NCBI GenBank assembly: GCA_050013875.1
Contig: JBEKEK010000023.1
Location: forward strand, 59,661-123,660
Origin: Trebonia sp050013875
Lineage (GTDB): Bacteria; Actinomycetota; Actinomycetes; Streptosporangiales; Streptosporangiaceae
Reading direction: 5' to 3'
Length of the DNA: 64,000 nucleotides
Position 1 is the first letter of the stretch, and the number at the start of each line of letters is the position of its first letter. The position numbers were made by a program, and so were the translations under genes. Positions 16,094 through 24,077 of this stretch are shown piece after piece. Below the pieces are notes generated by a model. The model ran no database searches and was not told the DNA's origin. It saw only the letters and a program-made list of their open reading frames with translations.

Positions 16094-17413
16094 TCAACTC
16101 CGGAAGGCCATAAGGGTAACCCACTTGGTGCAGTGCACGCCGGGACAGGCGGGCACGATCACCCGGGCCGGGTAGCCGTGATCGAGCGTCAGGTCCGCAC
16201 CATTGACCCGCAGAGCCAGCAGCGAATCCGGATCCATGATCTGCCCCGCCGACAGGACCGCCTGGCTAAATCCCCCGCCGTGCTGCAGGGACTGCACCAG
16301 GACGCTCGACGGGCTGGGGACGCCGGCCATCCGGGCCAGGTCGCTCAGCCGGATGCCGGTCCACGTCTGATTATCGGTGGACCAGCCCTCCACGCACGCG
16401 ATGGGCAGGCTCACGGTCTGCTGTTCAAGTCCGAGCAGGTCGGCCCGGCTCAGCACGGCTCGGGCGTGGCCGGGCTGGTCCTCGCTGACGAGCCTGAGCC
16501 GCCAGGACGGGCCGGTCTTCGCGGCAGCCACCCCGGCGCTGGCCGCGGTCTTGTTGATCTGGAAATCACCATTCGCGCCGCTGACGTCCTGGCCGTGCGG
16601 CGCGAGCAGCGCCGTCCGGCGCAGCGGCCCGCCCAGTGACTGGCCCACGGACAGGAACGCGATGAGGGCCGAGCCCGCGCCGGCGAACGCGAGCACGCCC
16701 CGCCGGGAAATCGTCGGCGCGGCGGGCGCCGTGCTGACGAGGTACCCGGCCTCCTGCGGCTCCGGGCGCGTGTGGGCGAGGTTCGTGCGCATCTCGGTGA
16801 TCAGGCTGCGGCTGCGCAGTGCCCTGATCATGGTAGGCAGCTTGAGTGGCACGTGGACGACGAAGCCCGCGACGAAGACCCAGGCGCCGTAGAAGTGCAG
16901 CGTGTAGAAGGACCCAGGGAACTTGTAGTACGTCTGGATGTTCAAGATCCCGGTCACGAACTCGAACACCACCCCGCCAACGAGCGCGAACAACGACAGC
17001 CGTTCCAGGGCGTGCGCGGGGTTGCGCAGCGGCGGCCATTCGAACAGCTTGGGCAGCACCGACCACAGCTTGAACAGCACGACCGGCACCAGCACCAGCC
17101 CCAGGGTCACGTGGATGCCCTGGTTGAACCGGTAGAGCCAGATCGGATGGGTGGGCCAGGAGAATAGGTAGAAGCCGAGCAGCCCCTTGCCCGGCGTCTC
17201 GTCGTTGACCTTGCTGAGGTCGGGGTTGTAGGCGGCGTAGGACAGCAGGCCGGTCGCGAACATGACCGGGATGGAGGCCAGCAGTACCACGCCGAACACC
17301 GAGGTCAGCCACGGCCCGCGGATCGGGCTACGCCAGAACGACCGGCGGAACGGGCCGGGGGGGCCGGCGTCGGAGGGGCCGGCGTCGGGGGGGCCGGACA
17401 TGAATGAGCTCAT
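16094..17413 (-). CDS. Cytochrome b561-like membrane domain fused to a molybdopterin oxidoreductase domain
   Basis: 439 aa. Residues about 30-200 contain membrane segments with His residues placed as in b-type cytochromes (NQGIHVTLGLVLVPVVLF; FYTLHFYGAWVFVAGFVVHVPLK). SRRGVLAFAGAGSALIAFLSVG (about 237-258) is a further segment in front of a sulphite-oxidase/YedY-type Moco domain. Cys340 in ACVEGWSTDNQTW is the expected molybdenum ligand, and the end CPGVHCTKWVTLM fits the family. It probably passes electrons between the membrane quinone pool and an extracytoplasmic substrate. Its start overlaps the stop of the upstream GT gene by 4 bases. Confidence 0.82.
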   Translation of the reverse strand: MSSFMSGPPDAGPSDAGPPGPFRRSFWRSPIRGPWLTSVFGVVLLASIPVMFATGLLSYAAYNPDLSKVNDETPGKGLLGFYLFSWPTHPIWLYRFNQGIHVTLGLVLVPVVLFKLWSVLPKLFEWPPLRNPAHALERLSLFALVGGVVFEFVTGILNIQTYYKFPGSFYTLHFYGAWVFVAGFVVHVPLKLPTMIRALRSRSLITEMRTNLAHTRPEPQEAGYLVSTAPAAPTISRRGVLAFAGAGSALIAFLSVGQSLGGPLRRTALLAPHGQDVSGANGDFQINKTAASAGVAAAKTGPSWRLRLVSEDQPGHARAVLSRADLLGLEQQTVSLPIACVEGWSTDNQTWTGIRLSDLARMAGVPSPSSVLVQSLQHGGGFSQAVLSAGQIMDPDSLLALRVNGADLTLDHGYPARVIVPACPGVHCTKWVTLMAFRS

Positions 17414-19017
17414 GAGCGGGCCGCCTTACCGCCCTCGAGAATGCTGAGGGCGGCCTGGCAGGAAACGCCGCGCCAGGGAATCCATACCACCGCTGGCCGG
17501 GGGGCGCGTCCCGCGACCGGGACCAGCAGCGTGGGCACCGGTTGCACGCACTCGTGGTAGTCCCGGCTGAGCGCGGGCGGGTTGTAGAGCGGCGCCCCGA
17601 GGCTATCGGTGATGAAGGCGCTGAACCGGCGCGTGGTAATGGCTTCCTCGGCGCTGCGCCGGAAGCTCGCGATCGCGGTCCGGTCGGTGGCCCGCAGCAC
17701 GTCGGACGCCGCGGCCGGGTGCGCGGCCGGCGCCATTCCCGCCAGCAGGCTCAGGGCGGGATCAGCGGGGACGGCGACGTCGCCGCCGAACGCCCGCATG
17801 CCCGCGATCAGCCGCTCACCGACGGCACGGTCGGCGCTGGCGGGAATCGCCTGGGACGGATGGAAGCCGGCCAGCAGGATGATCGACTGGGTGAGGACGA
17901 GCAGGCCGGCCGCCGCGGTGACCCACCGGGGCGAGCTGCCGCCGAGCGCCAGGCCGGCCAGCAGCGCCACGGCGAGGAAAGCAGGCAGCGCGTCGTTGAT
18001 GGCGCCGCCGGTTTTGACCATGGCGGCGCAGCCCTCGAAAGCGAGCACGGCACAGCCGGCCAGCAGTTCGCGGGGCACCCGGCGCGCGCCGATCAGGGCG
18101 GCGCACACGGCCAGGCCCATCATGGTCAGCAGGGCCTTGCCGAACCAGTCGAAGTTGCTGGCGATCAGCGAATGCTCGCTCATCTGTTTGAAGACGTAGT
18201 AGGTGTACCAGCCGCCGCCGGTCAGCCGGAGCGCGAGCGTGCTGATGCCGAGGACGGCGAACTCGGCAATCGCGGTGACGCAGCCGAGCCGCCGGCGTGG
18301 GCCGGCCAGCAGGACGGCGGTCACCACAACCCCCTCGGCCAGCCCGGTCTGCTTGGTGAGCGCCGCGGCGGCGAGCAGCATCCCGGCGGCGATAGCGCCG
18401 CCTGTCCCGCGCATCCGCCGGGCGGCGTGCAGGCCGCCGATGCTGAGCGCGAGGAAGAGCGAGTCGACCCGGGCAATGTCGAACCAGGTCCCGGTGGCGA
18501 AGTAGGTCGCGGCGAACACCCCCGCGGCACCGACCCCGGCCGCGATGCTCCCCGTTTCGCGCTGGACCAGCCGGGCCAGCACCGCGAAGCAGGCGAGCGA
18601 GGACACCAGGGACACCAGCCGCAGCGGCAGGTAGGAAACGCCGAGCACCCGGGCCGCGGCCGCCGACACGTAGAAGTACAGCGGCGTGTAACCGTCGGGG
18701 ACGTACCCGGCGCTCGGTGCCGGGTACAGCGACTGGCCGGCCAGGATGCGGTGCACCTCGACCAGCGAGTTGCCCTCCAGCGACTCGACCGCGAACGGGT
18801 AGCCCAGCCGGCTCAGCGCGACGAACAGGTAGGCGCAGATCGCGGCGAGGCCGGCCAGCGCCGCCGCCAGCCGCACGGCGCGGGGCGCGGACTGGCGCCG
18901 TAGCAGCCCCGGCGGCACCGGTCGGCTCGCTTGCCTGGCCGGAGCCGGCCGACTCGCCTCCCGTGGAAGCGCCTGGATTTCGGGTCTGCTGATGGTCACA
19001 TCGTGTATTAAATTCAA
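17410..19017 (-). CDS. Polytopic glycosyltransferase, GT39/GT83-like
   Basis: 535 aa with about 10-11 predicted membrane segments after a 45-residue Pro/Arg-rich cytoplasmic start. The first external loop has YPFAVESLEGNSLVEVHRIL, with an acidic pair (here Glu-x-x-Glu) in the position used by lipid-phosphate-sugar transferases, and YVPDGYTPLYFYVSA, a motif seen in polyprenol-phosphate-mannose-dependent enzymes. The C-terminal 130 residues are soluble and contain PAxALSLLAGM. It begins the operon with the cytochrome b/Moco gene and the repeat-tail membrane gene. It probably adds sugars to an envelope polymer or protein; donor and acceptor are unknown. Confidence 0.75.
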   Translation of the reverse strand: MNLIHDVTISRPEIQALPREASRPAPARQASRPVPPGLLRRQSAPRAVRLAAALAGLAAICAYLFVALSRLGYPFAVESLEGNSLVEVHRILAGQSLYPAPSAGYVPDGYTPLYFYVSAAAARVLGVSYLPLRLVSLVSSLACFAVLARLVQRETGSIAAGVGAAGVFAATYFATGTWFDIARVDSLFLALSIGGLHAARRMRGTGGAIAAGMLLAAAALTKQTGLAEGVVVTAVLLAGPRRRLGCVTAIAEFAVLGISTLALRLTGGGWYTYYVFKQMSEHSLIASNFDWFGKALLTMMGLAVCAALIGARRVPRELLAGCAVLAFEGCAAMVKTGGAINDALPAFLAVALLAGLALGGSSPRWVTAAAGLLVLTQSIILLAGFHPSQAIPASADRAVGERLIAGMRAFGGDVAVPADPALSLLAGMAPAAHPAAASDVLRATDRTAIASFRRSAEEAITTRRFSAFITDSLGAPLYNPPALSRDYHECVQPVPTLLVPVAGRAPRPAVVWIPWRGVSCQAALSILEGGKAARS

Positions 19018-19241
19018 CCGCTCCGCGGCGCCGCAAGGAATCGCTCCTTACGAACTGGTGATGGCGCGCTGCGCCGACACTGCGCTCACCCGGGCTCTAT
19101 CGCTAGATATTTCTTAAGATCGTCATAATTGCTGCCCCGAGCGCTGGGGAAATCGCCCGCGATCGCCCAGGAACTTCTGTTCTCCGTTTCGTAAGGCGCT
19201 AACGCCAATGCCGGCGCGGCATTGGTAATAACGTCGCACCC

Positions 19242-19892
19242 GTGATTGTTGACGTGATCTTGCCGTGCCTGAACGAGGCGTCGGCATTGCCTTGGATGCT
19301 CGACAGGATGCCGGCCGGCTTCCGGCCCATCGTTGTCGACAACTGCTCCACCGACGGGTCGGGGGAGGTCGCGAGGTCGCTCGGCGCGACGGTCGTGACT
19401 GAGCCGACCAGGGGCTTCGGGGCAGCCGCCCATGCCGGCCTGCTGGCGGCAACCGCTGACCTGGTCTGCTTCTGCGACTGCGACGGCAGCCTCAACCCGC
19501 AGCAGTTTCCCCTGCTGACCGCGCCGCTGCTGGCTGGCCAGGCCGACCTGGTCCTCGGCCGCCGGTCCGCCGCGCGCAGGGACGCCTGGCCGCTGTCGGC
19601 GCGGCTGGCCAACTGGGAACTGGCACGGCGGGTCCGCCGTCGCACCGGACTGGGGATCCGGGACCTGGGACCGATGCGAGCGGCAGGCCGTGAGGCGCTG
19701 CTCAGCCTGAACCTCGCCGACCGGCGGTTCGGGTACCCGCTTGAGATGGTCATGAACGCGGCGGCGGCCGGCTGGCGCGTGTCCGAGGTTACCGTGGCCT
19801 ACCTGCCGCGCATCGGAAAGTCCAAGGTGACGGGCACGGTGGGCGGCTGCGTGCGCACCGTGCGGGACATGAGCCAGGTGCTCGCCAGGTGA
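19242..19892 (+). CDS. Family 2 glycosyltransferase (dolichyl-phosphate-mannose-synthase-like)
   Basis: 216 aa from GTG 19242. DVILPCLNEASALPWMLDRMP starts the GT-A fold, VVDNCSTDGSGEVARSLGA binds the nucleotide, and DLVCFCDCDGSLNPQQ gives the DxD-type metal site (DCDGS). Its conserved C-terminus GYPLEMVMNAAAAGWRVSEVTVAYLPRIGKSKVTGTVGG is typical of polyprenyl-phosphate sugar synthases. It may charge the lipid carrier used by the GT39-like protein encoded divergently 225 bases away. The stop overlaps the next start (GTGA). Confidence 0.87.
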   Translation: MIVDVILPCLNEASALPWMLDRMPAGFRPIVVDNCSTDGSGEVARSLGATVVTEPTRGFGAAAHAGLLAATADLVCFCDCDGSLNPQQFPLLTAPLLAGQADLVLGRRSAARRDAWPLSARLANWELARRVRRRTGLGIRDLGPMRAAGREALLSLNLADRRFGYPLEMVMNAAAAGWRVSEVTVAYLPRIGKSKVTGTVGGCVRTVRDMSQVLAR

Positions 19893-19987
19893 CGAAACCC
19901 GCCATCACCTTGCTCGTCATCGCGAAGCGGCCAGTCCCCGGGCGGGCCGAGACACGCAGTGCAGGCGCCCTCGGGGCAACGGCATGA
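19889..19987 (+). pseudogene. DUF2064 (TIGR04282-type) gene reduced to a 32-codon stub
   Basis: GTG 19889 to TGA 19987 reads TKPAITLLVIAKRPVPGRAETR then SAGALGATA. The first 21 residues are the nucleotide-binding start of DUF2064 glycosyltransferase-like proteins (normally about 220 aa: LLVIAKxPVPGxxKTRL). The body is deleted. The stub overlaps the upstream GT stop by 4 bases (GTGA) and the downstream methyltransferase start by 4 bases (ATGA), so the coupled reading of the three genes is preserved. Confidence 0.7.
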
Positions 19988-20730
19988 GGGCGGGAGCGAT
20001 CGCCTTGTACGAAGAGGCACTGCGCGAGCAGGCCGCGGCGCTGGCCCTGCGGACCGCTGACGGCCGCGAGTTGCCGCTTGAGGTGTCCCGCTGGTGCGGG
20101 CCGCCCGATGCCGCCGACGAGGAACTGCTCAGGCACTGCCGCGGCCCGGTCCTCGACGTGGGCTGCGGCCCCGGGCGGCTGACGGTGGCGCTTACCGAGC
20201 GTGGGATCCCGGCGCTGGGCGTGGACATCTCCCGGGCCGCAGTGGCCAGAACGCGCCAGGCCGGGGCACCCGCCCTGCTTCGCTCGGTGTTCGATCCGCT
20301 GCCCGGGCGGGGCAAGTGGGCCACCGTGCTGCTCGCGGACGGCAACATCGGCATCGGCGGGCGCCCTGCCCGGCTGCTGCGCCGCTGCGCCCAACTGCTG
20401 GCACCGGGCGGCCGGATCCTGATCGAAGCCGAGCCCGGCAACGTCGACGAACGGCTGACCGCCTGGCTCGAACACCCTGACGGCCGGCGCGGCCCGGACT
20501 TTCCCTGGGCTCGCATGGGCACGTCTGCCCTGCTGCGCGCCGCCGCCGACGCCGGCCTGCACGTCACGGGGCAATGGCGCCACGCGGACCGCGTGTTCGT
20601 GCTGGCCACGCGAACGGCCGGACGACCTGAAGGGAAGGGGGCTGACGAACTGAATCAGCCTCATCCACCCGTTCGGGATAAAAGCTTTGAGTCGGCCAGC
20701 TTCCTCGCCGTCCTAGCCGCGGAGCACTAG
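19984..20730 (+). CDS. Class I SAM-dependent methyltransferase
   Basis: 248 aa, ATG 19984 overlapping the DUF2064 stub stop. VLDVGCGPGRLTVALTERG is motif I, ALGVDIS is motif II, and DGNIGIGGRPARLLRRCAQLLAPGGRILIE covers motifs III-IV. Proteins of this type follow GT2 and DUF2064 genes in many actinomycetes, together with a molybdopterin protein on the other strand, exactly as here. The C-terminal 30 residues (after about 217) have no family similarity and may be read-through into intergenic DNA. Substrate unknown. Confidence 0.82.
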   Translation: MRAGAIALYEEALREQAAALALRTADGRELPLEVSRWCGPPDAADEELLRHCRGPVLDVGCGPGRLTVALTERGIPALGVDISRAAVARTRQAGAPALLRSVFDPLPGRGKWATVLLADGNIGIGGRPARLLRRCAQLLAPGGRILIEAEPGNVDERLTAWLEHPDGRRGPDFPWARMGTSALLRAAADAGLHVTGQWRHADRVFVLATRTAGRPEGKGADELNQPHPPVRDKSFESASFLAVLAAEH

Positions 20731-20781
20731 CTGCCGCTCGGCCTGCTCGCGCTGCTCGCCACGGCGCCACTCGCGGTTTAC

Positions 20782-20811
20782 ACCCTGGATGCGCAAGAGC
20801 GCATCCAGGGT
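20782..20811 (+). terminator. Perfect 13-bp hairpin
   Basis: ACCCTGGATGCGC, loop AAGA, GCGCATCCAGGGT: a perfect GC-rich stem 52 bases after the methyltransferase stop. No U-tract follows, as is common for actinobacterial terminators. It also insulates the KstR-controlled gene downstream. Confidence 0.65.
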
Positions 20812-20844
20812 CTCCAGTGGGGTTCGATCTCACGGGTTGACGAG

Positions 20845-20864
20845 AACTAGAACGTGTTCTAGTT
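20845..20864. promoter_or_regulatory. KstR-type operator
   Basis: AACTAGAAC, GT, GTTCTAGTT: perfect 9-bp arms around a 2-bp centre. The inner 14 bases (20848-20861) are TAGAACGTGTTCTA and match the KstR consensus TnnAACnnGTTnnA exactly. KstR is the TetR repressor of sterol catabolism in mycolic and other actinobacteria. The site lies 70 bases upstream of a ketosteroid-dehydrogenase-like gene, which is the type of gene KstR controls. No KstR gene is in the window. Confidence 0.75.
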
Positions 20865-20933
20865 TCTGGGGGAACTGGCGCTCCCGGGAACCGCGTCGGC
20901 CCCTGTCCGCATCGCATCCACGGAGCGTTCATC

Positions 20934-22709
20934 ATGCCTGAAAACAGCCATCCCACACGCCGCCAGGTACTCACTGGCGGCGCCGTCGCCGGTGCAGGGA
21001 TACTGTTCGGCGCCGGCGCGTTCTCGCCGGGCCGCGCCAAGGCCAGCACCCTCCCAGTCGCCGGGACTTACGACGTGGTGGTCGTCGGGGCAGGCGCCGC
21101 CGGGATGACCGCGGCGCTGACCGCGGCCAGCCTGGGGCTGTCGGTAGTGGTGATCGAGAAGGCCGACGTGTTCGGCGGTTCGCTGGCCAGATCGGGCTCC
21201 GGTGTCTGGATCCCGAACAACTCTGTGATCCTCGAGGCGGGCGTCCCCGATACCCCGGCGCTGGCCGCCGAATACCTCGCCGCCGTGGCCGACGGCGGTT
21301 CGACGGCGGCCCGCCAGGCCTCGTTCCTGTCCAACGGCCCGGCGATGCTCAACTTGGTGATGTCCGCCAGCCCGCTGAAGTACCAGTGGATGGCGGGCTA
21401 CAGCGACTACTACTGCCTGCTGCCTGGCGCGATGCCGAACGGACGATCCGTCGAGCCGTCCATGATCAACGGAAAAATCCTCGGCTCGGAGCTGGCGAAC
21501 CTGCGGGCGCCGTACATGGCGGTCCCTTCCGGCCTGGTCGTCTACGACGCTGACTACAAGTGGATCCAGATCGCGGCGGTGAACGCCCACGGCACAGCGG
21601 TCGAGGCCGAATGCCTCGCCCTCGGCACCGAAGCCGCGCTGCTCGGGGAGACGCCTCTCACCATGGGCCAGGCCTCGGCGGCGGGCCTGCGGGCCGGACT
21701 GATCAGAGCGGGCGTCCCGGTGTGGCTGAGCACACCGCTGGACAGCCTGACCGTGACCAGCGGTACGGTCACCGGGGTGGTGGCCACCGTCGGCGGTGTA
21801 TCGTCACTGATCAACGCGACCGGCGGCGTCATCATCGCGGCCGGCGGGTTCGAGCACAACCTCGCGATGCGGAAGCAGTACCTGCCGCAGCCCGTCAGCA
21901 CGGCGTGGACCCTCGGCGCGGACACCAACACGGGCGACGGCATCCAGGCGGGCCTCGCCGTCGGGGCGGCGGTCGCGCTGATGGACCAGGCCTGGTGGGG
22001 CCCGGTCATCGCGACCCCTGACCAGCCGTACTTCTGCCTGGCCGAACGCACCGAGCCGGGCGGGCTCATCGTCAACCAGGCGGGACAGCGGTTCGTCGAC
22101 GAGGCCGCGCCTTACGGCGACGTCGTGAAGGCCATGTACAGCCAGAACCCGACCTCGCCTGACATTCCCTGCTGGCTCGTCGTCGACCAGAACTACCGCG
22201 ACCGGTACATGTTCGACGAGACGCTGCCCACGCTGCCACTGCCGTCATCCTGGTACAGCGCCGGGGCGGTGTACTCCTCGTACACGATCGCCGGGCTGGC
22301 CAACGCGATCGGCGTGCCCGCCGGCAACCTGGAGGCCACCATCACCCGCTTCAACGGTTTCGCCGCGACGGGAGTGGACTCGGACTTCAGCCGGGGCGTC
22401 AACTTCTACGACCACTACTACACCGACCCCGCGATCACCCCGAACTCGTGCCTCGCGCCGCTGTGGCTGCCGCCGTACTACGCGTTCCAGCTCCAGCCCG
22501 GCGACCTCGGCACCAAGGGCGGTCTGGTCACCGATGCGAGCGCAAGGGTGCTCGACGCCAACGGCGACGTTATCGGTGGCCTGTACGCGGCGGGCAACTC
22601 GAGCGCGGCCGTCATGGGCTATTCCTACGCGGGCGCCGGCGCCACGATCGGACCCGCCATGACGTTCGGCTACGTCGCCGCGAAAACCATCGCGAGCAGC
22701 GCACTGTAG
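20934..22709 (+). CDS. Tat-exported FAD protein, 3-ketosteroid-delta-1-dehydrogenase-like
   Basis: 591 aa. TRRQVLTGGAVAGAGILFGAGA then AxA-type end (GRAKAST) is a Tat signal. VVVVGAGAAGMTAALTAASLG (about 48-68) binds FAD, and GGSLARSGSGVWIPNN and the C-terminal NSSAAVMGYSYAGAGATIGPAMTFGYVAAK match the KstD signature GxSYxGAGATxGPAMxFGY, with the active-site Tyr in SYAGAG. The enzyme family inserts a 1,2 double bond into ring A of 3-ketosteroids. Export is unusual, since known KstDs are cytoplasmic. The KstR box upstream supports a steroid role; other fumarate-reductase-like functions remain possible. Confidence 0.78.
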   Translation: MPENSHPTRRQVLTGGAVAGAGILFGAGAFSPGRAKASTLPVAGTYDVVVVGAGAAGMTAALTAASLGLSVVVIEKADVFGGSLARSGSGVWIPNNSVILEAGVPDTPALAAEYLAAVADGGSTAARQASFLSNGPAMLNLVMSASPLKYQWMAGYSDYYCLLPGAMPNGRSVEPSMINGKILGSELANLRAPYMAVPSGLVVYDADYKWIQIAAVNAHGTAVEAECLALGTEAALLGETPLTMGQASAAGLRAGLIRAGVPVWLSTPLDSLTVTSGTVTGVVATVGGVSSLINATGGVIIAAGGFEHNLAMRKQYLPQPVSTAWTLGADTNTGDGIQAGLAVGAAVALMDQAWWGPVIATPDQPYFCLAERTEPGGLIVNQAGQRFVDEAAPYGDVVKAMYSQNPTSPDIPCWLVVDQNYRDRYMFDETLPTLPLPSSWYSAGAVYSSYTIAGLANAIGVPAGNLEATITRFNGFAATGVDSDFSRGVNFYDHYYTDPAITPNSCLAPLWLPPYYAFQLQPGDLGTKGGLVTDASARVLDANGDVIGGLYAAGNSSAAVMGYSYAGAGATIGPAMTFGYVAAKTIASSAL

Positions 22710-22823
22710 TACGCACGCTGCTGCGCCAGCAGCCGATCCTGAACCGATCTGGTGTTCATGGCTTCACGATGGGACTGGCCCCAAGGGCAAGGTCAAGCCT
22801 GCGAACGCAGGCCCCGCAGTAGT

Positions 22824-22829
22824 TAGTAT
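22824..22829 (+). promoter_or_regulatory. -10 box of a leaderless transcript
   Basis: TAGTAT ends 6 nt before ATG 22836, without a Shine-Dalgarno. A small hairpin (GCCTGCG, AA, CGCAGGC, 22797-22812) lies just upstream, near the -35 position. Confidence 0.5.
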
Positions 22830-22835
22830 CGGTGC

Positions 22836-24077
22836 ATGTCAGACGCTGTGAGCTCAGAGGACTTTCAGGCGATCCTCGCGCAGGTGCGCGACTGGGTCAG
22901 GACCCGGGTGGTGCCGCGCGAGCGGGAGATCGCTGACGCCGATGCCATCCCCGACGACCTGCGCAAGCAGGCCGCCGACATGGGACTGTTCGGCTACGCC
23001 ATCCCGCAGGAGTGGGGCGGCCTCGGCCTCGACCTGACGCAGGACGTCGAGCTGGCGATGGAGCTCGGGTACACCTCGATGGCGGTCCGCTCGATGTTCG
23101 GCACCAACAACGGGATCGCCGGGCAGGTGCTGGTGAACTTCGGCACCGCCGAGCAGAAGGCGACCTGGCTTGAGCGGCTGGCCACCGGCGAGGTGGTCGC
23201 CTCGTTCGCGCTGACCGAGCCGGGCGCCGGCTCCAACCCGGCCGGGCTGCAGACCACCGCCGTCCGCAACGGCGACGAGTGGGTCATCGACGGCCAGAAG
23301 CGGTTCATCACCAACGCGCCGTCGGCCGACCTGTTCGTGGTGTTCGCCCGCACCCGGCCGGCCGATGAGTCGGGGACCGGCATCGCCGTGTTCCTCGTCC
23401 CCGCTGGCGCGGCGGGTGTCGAGGTCGGGGCCAAGGACAGGAAGATGGGCCAGGAGGGCGCCCTGACCTCCGATGTGCTGTTCTCCAACGTCCGGGTGCC
23501 CGCCGCGGCGCTGGTCGGGGGCGACGAGGACACCGGCTACCGCGCCGCCATGACCTCGCTGGCGCGCGGCCGGGTGCACATCGCCGCGATCGCCGTCGGC
23601 ACCGCGCAGCGGGCGCTTGACGAGTCCGTCGGCTATGCCGCCTCGGCCACTCAGGGCGGCACCCTGATCGGGGAGTTCCAGCTGGTCCAGGCCATGATCG
23701 CCGACCAGCAGACCGGCGTGCTTGCGGGCCGCGCGCTGGTCAGGGAGACGGCGGCGCGGTACGTCAGCGGCGAGGACCGGCGCATCGGCCCCTCGGCCGC
23801 CAAGCTGTTCTGCACCGAGATGGCCGGCCGGGTGGCCGACCTGGCGGTGCAGGTGCACGGCGGCACCGGGTACATGCGCGACGTGCCCGTCGAGCGCATC
23901 TACCGCGACGTGCGACTGCTGCGCCTGTACGAGGGCACCAGCGAGATCCAGCGGCTGATCATCGGCGGCGGGCTGGTCCGCGCCGCGCAGCGGCGCTTAG
24001 GGAGAGGGAAGCCCCGCCCCAGACGGGTGGTCTGGGGCGGGGCGGTAATTCCGCTCTCCATGGGGCGGCGGTTCTAG
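22836..24077 (+). CDS. Acyl-CoA dehydrogenase
   Basis: 413 aa. The three ACAD domains are complete: helical N-domain (VVPREREIADADAIP; WGGLGLDLTQDVELAMELGY), beta domain (ASFALTEPGAGSNPAGLQTTAV; DGQKRFITNAPSADLFVVFART) and C-domain (GEFQLVQAMIADQQTGV; VQVHGGTGYMRDVPVERIYRDVRLLRLYEGTSEIQRLII). The C-domain YEGTSEIQ is a FAD/substrate signature. Normal relatives end near AAQRRL; here a TTA codon (23997) opens a 26-residue Arg-rich extension that runs through a GC-rich hairpin to the shared CTAG stop with the opposing gene. A one-base shift would stop at TAG 23998, so the tail is probably a recent frameshift. Neighbouring KstD suggests steroid or fatty acyl-CoA oxidation. Confidence 0.88.
   Translation: MSDAVSSEDFQAILAQVRDWVRTRVVPREREIADADAIPDDLRKQAADMGLFGYAIPQEWGGLGLDLTQDVELAMELGYTSMAVRSMFGTNNGIAGQVLVNFGTAEQKATWLERLATGEVVASFALTEPGAGSNPAGLQTTAVRNGDEWVIDGQKRFITNAPSADLFVVFARTRPADESGTGIAVFLVPAGAAGVEVGAKDRKMGQEGALTSDVLFSNVRVPAAALVGGDEDTGYRAAMTSLARGRVHIAAIAVGTAQRALDESVGYAASATQGGTLIGEFQLVQAMIADQQTGVLAGRALVRETAARYVSGEDRRIGPSAAKLFCTEMAGRVADLAVQVHGGTGYMRDVPVERIYRDVRLLRLYEGTSEIQRLIIGGGLVRAAQRRLGRGKPRPRRVVWGGAVIPLSMGRRF
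24012..24042 (+). terminator. GC-rich hairpin terminator
   Basis: CCCCGCCCCAGAC, loop GGGTG, GTCTGGGGCGGGG: a perfect 13-bp stem. It lies inside the aberrant C-terminal extension of the acyl-CoA dehydrogenase and before the convergent stop of the beta-propeller gene, so it most likely served as a (possibly bidirectional) terminator beyond the original stop codon. Confidence 0.7.

Noticed and set aside
17542..18903. 453-codon plus-strand open frame
   Set aside because: Antisense of the GT39-like gene; the composition is Gly/Arg/Gln-rich and there is no ribosome site.
20816..20836. tRNA-like T-arm (GTGGG, GTTCGAT, CTCAC) after a hairpin
   Set aside because: The loop is out of register with a true T-loop, and no acceptor stem, D-arm or anticodon arm fits around it.
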